Shown piece after piece: positions 42,381 through 51,480 of a DNA stretch of 64,000 nucleotides. The stretch spans positions 744,001 to 808,000 of the forward strand of contig OZ252022.1 of NCBI GenBank assembly GCA_965247615.1. The letters run 5' to 3'. The notes beneath the pieces were generated by a model, which worked only from the letters and a program-made list of their open reading frames with translations, made no database searches and was not told the DNA's origin. Within the stretch, counting starts at the first letter, position 1. The number at the start of each line of letters is the position of its first letter. The stretch is from G965197715 sp965247615. Lineage in GTDB: Bacteria; Chloroflexota; Dehalococcoidia; Lucifugimonadales; UBA1127. Both the position numbers and the translations under genes were made by a program.

Positions 42381-42457
42381 TGGTGCCCCCAGCGGGATTC
42401 GAACCCGCGGTTTCCACCTTGAAAGGGTGGCGTCCTTGGCCGCTAGACCATGGGGGC
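42381..42457 (-). tRNA. tRNA-Glu (anticodon UUC)
   Basis: On the minus strand it begins GCCCCCATGGTCTAGCGGCC and ends in TGGGGGC ACCA, giving a 7-bp acceptor stem and an encoded CCA. The anticodon loop CTTTCAA carries TTC; the T-arm is GCGGGTTCGAATCCCGC. A complete cloverleaf with no visible defects. Confidence 0.95.
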
Positions 42458-42488
42458 GGTCTGTTGACTCGTGTCGTACGTCCGGGCC

Positions 42489-43517
42489 CTAGGGGTACAG
42501 CGCCAGGGCTTCCAGCCCCTGCTCCTCCGGCAGGCCCCACATGACGTTCATGTTCTGCACCGCCTGCCCCGCGGCGCCCTTCACCAGGTTGTCCAGGCAG
42601 CTCACCACCACCAGCCTCCCGCCATGCGCGTCCAGCACCGGGTGGACCACACAGTCGTTGTTGCCCAGCGTGTGCTTGGTGGCCGGCGGCGACCCCACCA
42701 CCCGCACAAAGCGGTGCTCCCCGTAGAACTCGGTGTAGAGCGCCCGCAACTCCTCGGCCCCCTGCGCCCCCGATGCCAGCGCCCCCGGCTTGATCTCCGC
42801 GTAGCACGTGCTCAGAATCCCCCGAGTCATCGGAATGAGGTGCGGGATGAATGTCACGATGGGCTCGCCCCCGTCCAGGGCCCGCAGCTCCTGCACGATC
42901 TCGGGAAAGTGCCGATGCCCCCCCAGGCTGTAGGCCGATACACTCTCGTTGACCTCCGAGTAGTGTGTGCTCAGGCTCAGGCCGCGCCCCGCCCCGGACA
43001 CCCCCGACTTGCTGTCGACAATGAACCTCGGCTCAACGATGCCCGCCTTCACGGCCGGCGCCAGCGCGAGCACCGCGCTCGTCGGGTAGCAACCCGGGTT
43101 GGCGACGAGCCGCGCCTGCGCCACCTCCGCACGGTGCAGCTCCGTCAGACCGTACACCGCCTCCTCCAGGTACTCGGGGCAGGGGTGGGGGACGTACCAC
43201 TGCTCGTATTCGGAGACGCTCTTCAGCCGGAAGTCCGCGCTGATGTCCACCACCTTCACCCCCGCCTCCAGGAAGGGAGCGCACGCCTCCGCGCTGGCCT
43301 TGTGGGGCAGGGCGGAGAAGACCAAGTCGACGCTCTCCGTGATCTCCGGCGTCACCGTGAGGCCCAAGGGCTCCAGGTGAGGGAACACCTCCCCCAGGGG
43401 CTTGCCGGCCTCGCTCCGGCCCGTGGCCGCCACCACCTCCACCTCCGGGTGCCGGGCCAGTATGCGCGCAAGCTCTATGCCCGCGTAGCCGGTCACGTTC
43501 AAGATGCCGACCTTCAT
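42489..43517 (-). CDS. argC: N-acetyl-gamma-glutamyl-phosphate reductase
   Basis: A 342-residue arginine-biosynthesis enzyme reducing N-acetylglutamyl phosphate to the semialdehyde with NADPH. Start ATG 43517 (MKVGILNVTGYAGIELAR) with AGGAG upstream; 24 further in-frame residues upstream are not homologous. NADP-binding VTGYAG (8-13), catalytic Cys143 in ANPGCYPTS, GGHRHFPEI and the late VVSCLDNLVKGAAGQAVQNMN. No other arg genes adjoin it. It lies 31 nt upstream of the tRNA-Glu gene on the same strand. Confidence 0.95.
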   Translation of the reverse strand: MKVGILNVTGYAGIELARILARHPEVEVVAATGRSEAGKPLGEVFPHLEPLGLTVTPEITESVDLVFSALPHKASAEACAPFLEAGVKVVDISADFRLKSVSEYEQWYVPHPCPEYLEEAVYGLTELHRAEVAQARLVANPGCYPTSAVLALAPAVKAGIVEPRFIVDSKSGVSGAGRGLSLSTHYSEVNESVSAYSLGGHRHFPEIVQELRALDGGEPIVTFIPHLIPMTRGILSTCYAEIKPGALASGAQGAEELRALYTEFYGEHRFVRVVGSPPATKHTLGNNDCVVHPVLDAHGGRLVVVSCLDNLVKGAAGQAVQNMNVMWGLPEEQGLEALALYP

Positions 43518-43597
43518 GGCGACTCCTACGGGATTCGTCAGCAATTGTCTCAAGTATAGGGCGAAGGCGGCCCGCCGGACAAGCGCCAAAACCTAGA

Positions 43598-43630
43598 GCG
43601 GGGGCGTGAACCCGGTGTCCACGCCCCCGC
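43598..43630 (-). terminator. Intrinsic terminator of the SBP at 43687
   Basis: An 11-bp perfect stem (GCGGGGGCGTG / CACGCCCCCGC) with an 11-nt loop; on the minus strand it is followed by TCTAGGTTTTGG. It separates the SBP from argC. Confidence 0.7.
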
Positions 43631-43686
43631 CCGCATTGCGCATCATCCACGCTCCGCGTACCTGACGCGAAGCTCTGGCTTCGCAG

Positions 43687-45486
43687 CTACTGCTCCATCT
43701 GCTCCATCCACACCGTCGTCATGTCGAAGTAGTTGGTCACGTCCACGGTTGGCTCCGGGCGGCCCTTGATGTGGGAGCGGTACGGGATCACGAACAACGG
43801 GTTCGCCAGCGGCACCACGTGCACCTGGTCCACTAGCACGTACTGCTCGATACGCCGCCAGACCCCCGTCCGTTGCTCCAGGGATATCGCGCCGTTTAGC
43901 TCCTCGAACATCCCCTCCAGCGTCACGTCCGCGTGCTTCGTGAAGCCCACCTTCGTCGTCTCGTACACGTTGAGGATGCGCTCCGTCGCCTCTGGAAGCT
44001 CGATGGAGAAGCCGCCGCCGATCTGGTACGCGTCCCAGTCCAGCGTCTGGTACGCGGAGCTGTGCGTGCCCTGGTCCATCATGTTTAGCGTCAGGTCTAT
44101 GCCCATCTCCCGAAGCTGCGAGTGCAGGAACTCGCAACGCTGCTTCCACGTCCCCCGGCTGTTGCAGGGGATCGACATCGCGAACCCGCTATCGTACCCA
44201 GCCTCCGTCAGAAGCCGCTTCGCTTCTGTCCGGTCCTGGGCCTTGGTATCCGGGTTCCACCCCGGCCACTTCAGCAGGTCCGGGTGCGTGAACGGGCTGT
44301 CCGCGTTGAAGATCCCGCCGACGACCCCAAACCCGCCGGTGACGGCCTCTATGGCGGCGTGGCGGTCCACGTACAGCTGGATCGCCTTGCGCACCCGGAC
44401 ATCGTTCCAGGGGCCCTCGCGAAGCAGGTTGAACCCCAGGGCCCCGCTCACTGCACCCGCGTTCTTGATCTTCAGGAAATAGACCTTGTCTCCCAGGTCC
44501 TCAATGTAGCCCTTCTGGCGCTCCTTGGACACCACGTGGCTGTTGGCCGGCGACCCGCCGTCAATCCGTCCCACCCGGAAGGCCGCGTCAAAGGCGGATG
44601 GATCGGACAGAATCGCATACTTCATCCCGTCCAGGTAGGGCATCTGGTTGCCGTGCTCGTCCATCTCCCAATAGCTCTCGAAGCGGGCCAAATCGGAGCC
44701 GCTCCCCTTCTGGTAGCTCACCATCTTGAATGGACCCGCGCCAATCCAGCCGATGTCCACCGGCGCTATCTGGAGTTCCCCCGCCTGGATTCGTGCCTCC
44801 ATCAGGTGCTTCGGATGCTGGATCATGTACGCCGGCGCCGACATCGTATCCAGCAGGAAGGGCGCCCGGCGTCCCAGCGTAAGCTGCACACGGTTCCCGC
44901 TCAGCACTTCTATCGACTCGACATCTCCAAAGTCCCCGGAGAACCCCGCCTTGGTGCGGCTCTTGTCCCCCACCGTCACACCCTGGGTAGCCAGTCCCAG
45001 CCAGAACGCAACGTCCTCAGCCGTAAACGGTGCCCCGTCGTGCCACTGGACGTTGTCCCGAACCTTGAACGTCCACACCGTGAAATCGTTGGCCGTCTCC
45101 CAGCTCTCCGCCAGGCTCGGGCACACCTGGCGTGAGTTGTCGCGGCACTTCCGCACCAGGTTGCCGCTGCCCCAAATCGGCATCCCCATCTGCCGAGTGT
45201 CGTAGCTCGTGGAACGTGTCGTGTCCCACGCCGTCGGCGGGTCGCGGCGGACCCCCCACGTTGGAGTGCCGCCGTACGTCGGCTTCGCCATGGCCATCGC
45301 TTCCGTCGCAGGTTTCTCCATCATCGCCTCGGACGTCGGCTCCGGCGCAGGCGCGGCCGCTGCCGGCGCCGGAGCCGGCACGGCGGGCGCCGGCGTCGAC
45401 GTCTCTCCCTCGCCGCCCGCACACGCCAGCGCCACTGTCAGCACCAGCGCCGCCGCGGCTCCCATTATTCGCTTATGAATCTCCAT
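43687..45486 (-). CDS. Family-5 solute-binding lipoprotein
   Basis: A 599-residue SBP with lipobox ALAC (Cys22), an Ala/Pro-rich linker and YGGTPTWGVRRDPPTAWD. Other blocks: CPSLAESWE, WTFKVRDNVQWHDGAPFT, KWPGWNPDTKAQDRTEAKRL. It carries the C-x7-C pair (CRDNSRQVC) and two further cysteines (IPCNS...QRCEF). ATG preceded by AAGGAGAAGAGG. No permease or ATPase adjoins; the gene upstream on the same strand is an amidohydrolase 114 nt away. It may use the permeases at 9.9 or 26.5 kb. Confidence 0.9.
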   Translation of the reverse strand: MEIHKRIMGAAAALVLTVALACAGGEGETSTPAPAVPAPAPAAAAPAPEPTSEAMMEKPATEAMAMAKPTYGGTPTWGVRRDPPTAWDTTRSTSYDTRQMGMPIWGSGNLVRKCRDNSRQVCPSLAESWETANDFTVWTFKVRDNVQWHDGAPFTAEDVAFWLGLATQGVTVGDKSRTKAGFSGDFGDVESIEVLSGNRVQLTLGRRAPFLLDTMSAPAYMIQHPKHLMEARIQAGELQIAPVDIGWIGAGPFKMVSYQKGSGSDLARFESYWEMDEHGNQMPYLDGMKYAILSDPSAFDAAFRVGRIDGGSPANSHVVSKERQKGYIEDLGDKVYFLKIKNAGAVSGALGFNLLREGPWNDVRVRKAIQLYVDRHAAIEAVTGGFGVVGGIFNADSPFTHPDLLKWPGWNPDTKAQDRTEAKRLLTEAGYDSGFAMSIPCNSRGTWKQRCEFLHSQLREMGIDLTLNMMDQGTHSSAYQTLDWDAYQIGGGFSIELPEATERILNVYETTKVGFTKHADVTLEGMFEELNGAISLEQRTGVWRRIEQYVLVDQVHVVPLANPLFVIPYRSHIKGRPEPTVDVTNYFDMTTVWMEQMEQ

Positions 45487-45600
45487 CCTCTTCTCCTTAC
45501 CTACCGTGTTCCGTCTGTGGGCCTACCCGCGCCCGACTTCCGCTCACAGTGCGCTACTCAAACTCCCGCGTGGGGCGGGTTTCAAACCCGGCGCCCCGGC

Positions 45601-46665
45601 CTAGATGCCGTAGAACGCCCGGGGGTTGTCTTCCAGGATCTTCTTCGTCACGCTCGGGCTCAGCCCGGAATCCTCCCGCAGAATCCGCAGCGCGTCCAGC
45701 TCCGCAGACCCGTCCGCGTGGCTGTAGTCCGACCCGATCATCAGGTTGTCCTCGAACCCCAGGTCGATCAGATAGGCCAGCGGGTCCTGTGTCTGACACG
45801 CCACAAAGAAGCGGTTGGCCTGCAGCAGCTCCTGCTTCAGGTTGAACTGCTGCTGCCAGGACAGCCGTCGCTCCGCACCCGTCAAGGTGCTGATCATGAA
45901 CGGGATCCATGACGCCGTGGCCTCGATGAAGCCAAAGCGCAGGTCGGGAAACTTCTGCGGAACGTCGTTGGTGACCAGCGTGTGGAAGGCGTCCAGCACC
46001 GGCAGCGTGCTGTGCCACAGTCCAATGTTGCTGCGGCTCACCGCCGAAAACTCCGGGAAACCCCGGCCCGTATGGAAGCAGATGGGCAGGTCCAGCTTGC
46101 TCGCCTCCTCATAGAGCGGGAAGAAGTAGGGGTCGCTCGCCACCCGGTTCCCGCACTCCACACCCTTCTTGAACACCCCGCAGGCGCCGTTGGCCTTGGC
46201 GAAGTGCAGCTCCTCTATCGCCCGGTCCATGTCCAGCAGGGGGGCCATCGCCACCCAACGCAGCCGGCCGTTCCCCTCCTTCCACTTCGCCGCCAGCCAC
46301 CGGTTGTACGCCCGGTACAGCCCCGCCTCCACCTCACGCTTCGCCGTCACTGCGTCCAGGAACAGCGTCGTGTACATAACGTGGACGTCCACGCCCAGCT
46401 CGTCCATCTGCGCCAGCCGTGCCGGGATGTCCAGCAACTCCCGAGTCTTCGTCGTCGTCCCCGTCCGTTTGTCGTCCCGGATGCGGCGCAGACGCACCGC
46501 CCCGTCGATGAACCAGTACCGGTTGTACCCGGGGGGCAGGTTCACCGGCGCCTCAGACCCCTGCTGCAGCACCGTGGGCGGCTTCAGCCACCGGTCCACC
46601 TCATCCAGGTACTCCCACGTCTCGTCCGTCTCGTCGATATGCGTATCAGCATCGATCACCGTCAT
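45601..46665 (-). CDS. Amidohydrolase-2 family metal-dependent hydrolase
   Basis: A 354-residue amidohydrolase, paralogue of 21283-22368 (both have VIDADTH.DET..TWEYLD and similar ILEDNPRAFYGI ends). I start it at ATG 46665 because GGGAGGGGA lies 9 nt before it; the GTG 9 nt upstream would abut that site. Metal-site blocks: DADTH, LPICFHTGRG, FIEATASWIPF and MIGSDYSHADGS. It precedes the SBP at 43687 and probably shares its transcript. A TATAAT box lies at 46750-46755 on the minus strand, with a poor -35. Confidence 0.88.
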   Translation of the reverse strand: MTVIDADTHIDETDETWEYLDEVDRWLKPPTVLQQGSEAPVNLPPGYNRYWFIDGAVRLRRIRDDKRTGTTTKTRELLDIPARLAQMDELGVDVHVMYTTLFLDAVTAKREVEAGLYRAYNRWLAAKWKEGNGRLRWVAMAPLLDMDRAIEELHFAKANGACGVFKKGVECGNRVASDPYFFPLYEEASKLDLPICFHTGRGFPEFSAVSRSNIGLWHSTLPVLDAFHTLVTNDVPQKFPDLRFGFIEATASWIPFMISTLTGAERRLSWQQQFNLKQELLQANRFFVACQTQDPLAYLIDLGFEDNLMIGSDYSHADGSAELDALRILREDSGLSPSVTKKILEDNPRAFYGI

Positions 46666-46871
46666 GCGGTTCACTCCCCTCCCGTAGCTTGCTCAGAGTC
46701 GGTGGTACATTCCAGAAAACGGAACAGACACATCCTCATGTGCGCTGCGATTATAGCACTCTACCTTCAGAATACGAAATTAGTGGGGGATGAGATTCAC
46801 GCGCCGCGGCCCTATACTATCCCCACCATCCCCCGCGGACCCGGAATCCAGAGCGGCGAGGCAGGAGGCCC

Positions 46872-47690
46872 GTGAGCGCCCAGGAGACTCCCCAATCCAG
46901 GACCATAGAGACCCATGGCCTGCGCCTCCACTACCTTGACTGGGGCGGCGATGGCCTTCAGCCCATGCTCCTGCTCCACGGCCTCCAGGACTCCGCGCGC
47001 CTCTGGGACTTCTTCGCGGCCAACCTCCGGCAGAGCTACCGCGTCATGGCCCTCGACCACCGCGGCCACGGCGACAGCCCCTGGGCGCCCCCCGAAGCCT
47101 ACAGGCTCGCCGACTACGTTGAAGAGCTTACCCAGGTCATCGAAGCCCTGGGCCTCCGGGACCTCGTCCTCATCGGCCACTCCGCCGGGGCCAAGAACGC
47201 CTTCATCTACGCCGCCCAGCGCCCGCAGCGGCTCTCCAAGCTCGTCATCGTCGACATGGACCCGGACCAGCACAACCCGGGCTCGGCCCAGATGCTCACC
47301 AGGTACCGCGCTGAGTCCGACGTCTATCCCAACCTCGACGCCGTCGTCGACCGCCTCCGCTCCCGCGCACCCGGCGCGCCCCCGGACCTCCTGAGGCAAC
47401 ACGCCGTCGGCTTGACCCGGCCCCTCTCCGGCGGCGGCCTTACCTGGAAGCGCGACCGCAACGTCGTCGACCACTACGACCGCCCCGACGCCTGGTCCCA
47501 CCTCCCCCGCATCTCCGTCCCCACCCTCATTGTCCGCGGCGCCGAAAGCACGCTTCTGCGCGCCGACGTGGCCCGCCGCATGCGGGACGCCATACCAGAC
47601 TGCACTCTGGTGGAGCTGGAAGGCGGAGGCCACTGGGCCCACCACGAGAGCCCCGACGCCTTCCAGCAGGCCGTCGAGGCTTTCCTGTAG
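46872..47690 (+). CDS. Alpha/beta-hydrolase
   Basis: A 272-residue alpha/beta-hydrolase starting at GTG with AGGAGG just upstream. Blocks: PMLLLHGLQDSARLWD (oxyanion HG), MALDHRGHGDSP, LIGHSAGAKNAF (nucleophile Ser104), TLIVRGAES (acid region) and GGGHWAHHE (His). Likely an esterase or C-C hydrolase of ring-cleavage products. Single gene; the next gene is convergent. Confidence 0.88.
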   Translation: MSAQETPQSRTIETHGLRLHYLDWGGDGLQPMLLLHGLQDSARLWDFFAANLRQSYRVMALDHRGHGDSPWAPPEAYRLADYVEELTQVIEALGLRDLVLIGHSAGAKNAFIYAAQRPQRLSKLVIVDMDPDQHNPGSAQMLTRYRAESDVYPNLDAVVDRLRSRAPGAPPDLLRQHAVGLTRPLSGGGLTWKRDRNVVDHYDRPDAWSHLPRISVPTLIVRGAESTLLRADVARRMRDAIPDCTLVELEGGGHWAHHESPDAFQQAVEAFL

Positions 47691-47743
47691 GTAAGCCCCA
47701 CGTGGACTGCGCCCCTCCACCCAGCGCGGCGGCTCCGGGGCGG

Positions 47744-47772
47744 CCGCTCACCCTGACGCACTCGAAGGGCGC
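47744..47772 (+). repeat. Dispersed palindromic repeat (CGCTCACCCTGA type)
   Basis: CCGCTCACCCTGACGCACTC followed by GAAGGGCGC; related to 56356 and 58606. It lies between convergent genes. Confidence 0.55.
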
Positions 47773-47780
47773 GGGCGCGG

Positions 47781-48677
47781 TCAGAGCGCCGAGATGCCCG
47801 GCTGCCGCACCCGGACCGCGTACACGGACGTTCGCGCCGTCAGGAACAGCGTCCGGCGGTCCGCCTCGCCAAAGGCGCAGTTGGCCGGGATTTCCGGTAG
47901 GCGGATGACCCCCAGCTGCTCCCCATCGGGCCCAAAGACCCAGCACCCCCCGGGGCCGGTGCAGAACACGCGGCCCTGCGAGTCCACCTTCATGCCGTCG
48001 GGCACCCCTTCCTCCGCCGACGCCATGCTGGCGAACACCCGCCCGTTGCTCAGCGTCCCGTCCCCGAGCACGTCGAAGGCGCGAATGTAGCGGTGGTGGC
48101 ACACTTCCCCACGCTCCTCCTCCTCGAAGCAGCCCTGGTCCCGGCGGCTGATGGCCACGTAGAGCACCCGCTCGTCCGGCGAAAACGCCAGCCCGTTGGG
48201 GTACTCGCACTCCCCCGTCGCCAGGCTGAGCCCCCCGTCCAAGGCGACGCGAAACACGCCGGACACGTCCAGCTCGCGCTGCTCCGGAGGGACCCGGCCG
48301 TTGGGGTCGGTGAAGTACACGCTGCCGTCGGACCGGCACACCACGTCGTTGGGCCGGTTCAGCCGCTTGCCCTGCCACCCATCGGCCAACACCCCCCACC
48401 TGCCGTCGGCCTCCCGCCGGGTCACCCGCCGGTTGGCGCCCTCACACATCACCATGCGCCCCTGGCGGTCAAACGTCGTGCCGTTGCCCTCCCCCGTCTC
48501 TTCCCGCACAACGTCGACGCCCCCGCTCCGGCTCCACCGCAGCAGCAGACTTCGGCGAATGTCCACGAAGTAGAGAGACCCATCCGGGTGCCAGACGGGG
48601 CCTTCCGTGAAGACAAAGCCCGTGCCCAGGCGCTCCGGCTGATCGGATTCCAGGATCTCGGAGATCGATGTCGTCAT
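47781..48677 (-). CDS. SMP-30/gluconolactonase-like hydrolase
   Basis: A 298-residue six-bladed beta-propeller lactonase. Metal-site residues in EGPVWHPDGSLYFVD (E25), NRPNDVVCRSDGSVYFTDP and YPNGLAFSPDERVLYVA. It hydrolyses sugar lactones or related esters with a divalent metal ion. It is convergent with the alpha/beta-hydrolase and divergent from the dienelactone hydrolase. Confidence 0.88.
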   Translation of the reverse strand: MTTSISEILESDQPERLGTGFVFTEGPVWHPDGSLYFVDIRRSLLLRWSRSGGVDVVREETGEGNGTTFDRQGRMVMCEGANRRVTRREADGRWGVLADGWQGKRLNRPNDVVCRSDGSVYFTDPNGRVPPEQRELDVSGVFRVALDGGLSLATGECEYPNGLAFSPDERVLYVAISRRDQGCFEEEERGEVCHHRYIRAFDVLGDGTLSNGRVFASMASAEEGVPDGMKVDSQGRVFCTGPGGCWVFGPDGEQLGVIRLPEIPANCAFGEADRRTLFLTARTSVYAVRVRQPGISAL

Positions 48678-48815
48678 GGGACTGCCTCCATCTCTGGCTT
48701 GGTCTACGGAACATGCCCCGGTGCGCGCGCGGAGGGCGCGGGGGGCTCACCCCGGCCTCCCCGCCGCACTTTAGCATGGCGGAAACCGCGCAAACAAGGC
48801 GCGGCCCCAGGGAGC

Positions 48816-48844
48816 TTGACGCTGGCCTGCCCTCGTATTACCCT
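48816..48844 (+). promoter_or_regulatory. Possible promoter of the dienelactone hydrolase gene
   Basis: TTGACG (48816-48821), 17-nt spacer, TACCCT (48839-48844), 57 nt before the ATG at 48902. Confidence 0.4.
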
Positions 48845-48901
48845 TGCCTCTGTCCCCTCAGGCGGGGCGCCACAACTGGAAGTAGAGGAGGATAGCGGCC
48901 T

Positions 48902-49663
48902 ATGTATGAAGGAATGCTGGCGGAAACCGTTCGGATTCGAGGGCATGAGGGCGAAGAGATCAACGCCTACTCTGCCCGCCCGCTCGGCCCCGGTCCCTTC
49001 CCGGGCGTCGTCGTGATTCATCACATGCCGGGGTGGGACGAGTGGTGCAAAGAGGTTGCCCGCAAGTTCGCCTACCACGGCTACGCGGCCGTCCTTCCCG
49101 ACCTGCACTACCGCGAGCGGCCCGACCCTGAGACGTCCCACGATGAAGTCTCAGCCGCTGTCCGCGCTGCCGGCGGCGTCCCCGACGACCGCTGCATCGG
49201 CGACGTCCAGGGCGCCGTTGGCTACCTGCAGTCCCTGCCCACCCACAACGGCAAGGTTGGCGTCATCGGCTTCTGCTCCGGCGGGCGCCAGACCTACCTT
49301 GTCGCCTGCAACATCGCAGACTTTGACGCGGCCGTCGACTGCTGGGGCGGAGGCGTTACCGCCAAGGCGGCGGACCTCACCCCCGCCAACCCCGTCGCGC
49401 CCGTCGACATGACCCCCAACCTCGCCGGCCCCCTGCTCGGACTCTTTGGCAATGAGGACCAACGGCCCTCCCCACAGGACGTGAACGATACCGAGGAGGC
49501 CCTCAAGCAGGCGGGGAAGACCTACGAGTTTCATCGCTACGACGGCGCGGGCCACGGCTTCTTCGCCACGGACCGCCCCGGCTATCGCCAGCACGCCGCT
49601 GTCGACGGCTGGGACAAGGTGCTTGCATGGTACGCCAAGTACCTCCAGACGCCGGTGGCCTAG
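48902..49663 (+). CDS. Dienelactone hydrolase family protein
   Basis: A 253-residue alpha/beta-hydrolase of the dienelactone hydrolase family: PGVVVIHHMPGWDEWCKE, GYAAVLPDLHYR, VIGFCSGGRQT (nucleophile Cys125), GNEDQRPS (D186) and YDGAGHGFF (H218). The Cys-Asp-His triad is complete. It hydrolyses dienelactones from catechol breakdown, or related esters. GGAGGA lies 7 nt before the ATG. A terminator hairpin follows. Confidence 0.9.
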   Translation: MYEGMLAETVRIRGHEGEEINAYSARPLGPGPFPGVVVIHHMPGWDEWCKEVARKFAYHGYAAVLPDLHYRERPDPETSHDEVSAAVRAAGGVPDDRCIGDVQGAVGYLQSLPTHNGKVGVIGFCSGGRQTYLVACNIADFDAAVDCWGGGVTAKAADLTPANPVAPVDMTPNLAGPLLGLFGNEDQRPSPQDVNDTEEALKQAGKTYEFHRYDGAGHGFFATDRPGYRQHAAVDGWDKVLAWYAKYLQTPVA

Positions 49664-49724
49664 GCCGTCGGCGCCGGTTCCTAGCGCGCCTACCCGCGCA
49701 GACCGCTGACCGCTGACCGCAAAG

Positions 49725-49754
49725 GAAGGCGCCAGCCCATCGGATGGCGCCTTC
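49725..49754 (+). terminator. Intrinsic terminator
   Basis: A 10-bp stem GAAGGCGCCA / TGGCGCCTTC around GCCCATCGGA, followed by TCTC; it lies between the dienelactone hydrolase and the convergent BNR protein and may serve both. Confidence 0.65.
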
Positions 49755-49797
49755 TCTCGTCTGTCGCGCCCCCTGCCCCGTGGGGCCCTGGCCCAGC

Positions 49798-50883
49798 CTA
49801 CACGGCGATCAGTCCCGCCAGCATGGCCGCGTGGATGCCCTTGGAGATGGGAGCGAGCCCCGTGGCGATCATGGACCACGTGTCCCCGCCATCGGGGCTC
49901 CACAGCACCTCGCCGTCCGTCGTACCCGCGAATAGGGAGAAGGCGCCCTCAGCCTCCTCCAGGCACATGGCCTCGATGTTGCCATGCAGTTCACGCGGGT
50001 ACCCATTGGTCAGGACCTCCCAGCTGCGCCCGCCGTCGACGCTTCGCGCCACCTTGGCGTCGGCGGTCCCCGTGCGCCGCCAGGAGCGGGGCCCCGTGCG
50101 TGACGACGCGATTACCATAACGTCGGGGTTGCTCGGCAGGTACATCAGCTGATCGGGGTAGCCCCCCACCTCGTGCTGCCGGTCCATCCAGTGCTCCCAG
50201 CTGCTGCCGCCGTCCGACGTGACGTAGACACCGTCGCCGCCAGGCGCGAATATGCGATCGGGGTCCCGAGGGTCGATCACCGTCCGGTGCAGGTCCGGAG
50301 AGCGCACCGGCAGCTCCTCCCAGCTCTCGCCGGCGTCCGTGCTCCTCAGGAGCCCGCCGACCTCGATGCTCACGTACATCGTGCGGGCGTCCGCCGGGCT
50401 GAAGTTGATATGCTTGGCGTGCCCGCCGAACAGCTTGGTGGCGAAGCGCCAGGTCGGCGCCGACGGCACCGCGCGCAGGCTCGTGAACTCCTGCCAGCTC
50501 TGGCCCAGGTCGTCGCTGTAGAAGAGGTGGACGGGCTCGGTGCCGGCGAAGAGCCTCGTGCGCCCGTTGACCCTCGCCGCGGCCAGGCTGTACACGTTGG
50601 TCTGGGTCAGGCCTTCATTGCGGGGCTCCCAGCTCCTGCCGCCGTCGGCGCTGACGTGTACGCCGCAGACGTTGTATCCGCCCGCGAACCAGAGGCCGCT
50701 CTCCCCCTCATGGAGCAGGGCCTGGATGTGAAAGTCCTCCAGCGCCTCGTGGGCCACGCGCCATCCCTGCGCCGCCCCGCCCTCCAGCAGCACGACGCCC
50801 CGCATCGTGCCCACCAACACCTCCGTCGACGGCTTTGCCGACGAGTACATGGTTGTGCCCCCGTGCGAGAGCCCAAGTGCCAT
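49798..50883 (-). CDS. BNR/Asp-box repeat beta-propeller protein
   Basis: A 361-residue protein with six Asp boxes (SADGGRSWE, SDDLGQSWQ, STDAGESWE, TSDGGSSWE, SVDGGRSWE, SPDGGDTWS), one per propeller blade, as in sialidase/VPS10/HCF136-like folds. No catalytic sialidase residues are recognised, so it is probably a binding or scaffold protein. ATG with GGAGGTGACGC upstream. It has no signal peptide of its own, but a 37-codon lipoprotein signal frame ends 23 nt upstream on the same strand. Confidence 0.85.
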   Translation of the reverse strand: MALGLSHGGTTMYSSAKPSTEVLVGTMRGVVLLEGGAAQGWRVAHEALEDFHIQALLHEGESGLWFAGGYNVCGVHVSADGGRSWEPRNEGLTQTNVYSLAAARVNGRTRLFAGTEPVHLFYSDDLGQSWQEFTSLRAVPSAPTWRFATKLFGGHAKHINFSPADARTMYVSIEVGGLLRSTDAGESWEELPVRSPDLHRTVIDPRDPDRIFAPGGDGVYVTSDGGSSWEHWMDRQHEVGGYPDQLMYLPSNPDVMVIASSRTGPRSWRRTGTADAKVARSVDGGRSWEVLTNGYPRELHGNIEAMCLEEAEGAFSLFAGTTDGEVLWSPDGGDTWSMIATGLAPISKGIHAAMLAGLIAV

Positions 50884-50906
50884 GCGTCACCTCCTGCCTG
50901 TAGTCT

Positions 50907-51020
50907 CTAGATTCTTCGGTGGTGGGGGACCCGCTCCTTGTCTCCGCCGCAAGCCAGCACCGCCAGCGCCAGGACCGCCAGCGAGCCAAGGGCGAGAATC
51001 CGCACGGGCAACGACCGCAT
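50907..51020 (-). CDS. 37-residue lipoprotein or detached signal peptide
   Basis: ATG 51020 with ACAGGA 6 nt upstream, then a lipoprotein signal (MRSLPVRILALGS... ending LAVLAC, Cys24) followed by only 13 residues (GGDKERVPHHRRI) and TAG. It could be a true small lipoprotein, or the signal peptide of an ancestral secreted BNR protein cut off by mutation. Its strand and 23-nt distance to the BNR gene favour one transcript. Confidence 0.5.
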   Translation of the reverse strand: MRSLPVRILALGSLAVLALAVLACGGDKERVPHHRRI

Positions 51021-51319
51021 GGCAATCCTGTCCGGGTGCGATAGAGGTTGGTTCTCCGCCGATGTCCGCATCGTCGCCGAGCGCAAGGAGCCGAAGAGCC
51101 CATCGTCGACAAGAACCCAGACGGGGAGCGTCCGGCGTCACACTACCATATTGTAGTCTTACAGGAAAAGCCCGACGTCAACACCTGTCCTGCAACTCGC
51201 GGTGGGCTATCGTCCAACGGGATGGGGAGCAAGGTCTGGCTGCAGGTCCAGAACGAACCGCAAGGTGAAGTTTCTAAAGTTGTTAAGTTTGCTAAAGTGT
51301 GTACGGACACGGAATCTTC

Positions 51320-51445
51320 CGTAATGGGCTCACTTTCAATGGGTATAGCCAGCGTGATGTCCACGTTGTCGTTCCTGTGGACGATGACCTCATCCACGAC
51401 CATCTGCAGGATCTCCTTTCGCTGCTCGGGGGTCGATGTAAAGGG
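51320..51445 (-). pseudogene. Serine recombinase C-terminal remnant
   Basis: On the minus strand the frame reads TPEQRKEILQMVVDEVIVHR then NDNVDITLAIPIE, like the end of large serine recombinases (resolvase C-terminal region). No catalytic N-terminus is present in the window. Confidence 0.45.
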
Positions 51446-51480
51446 CGGAGTAATATGGACCGGCGAGGCGGGTGTGAAGG

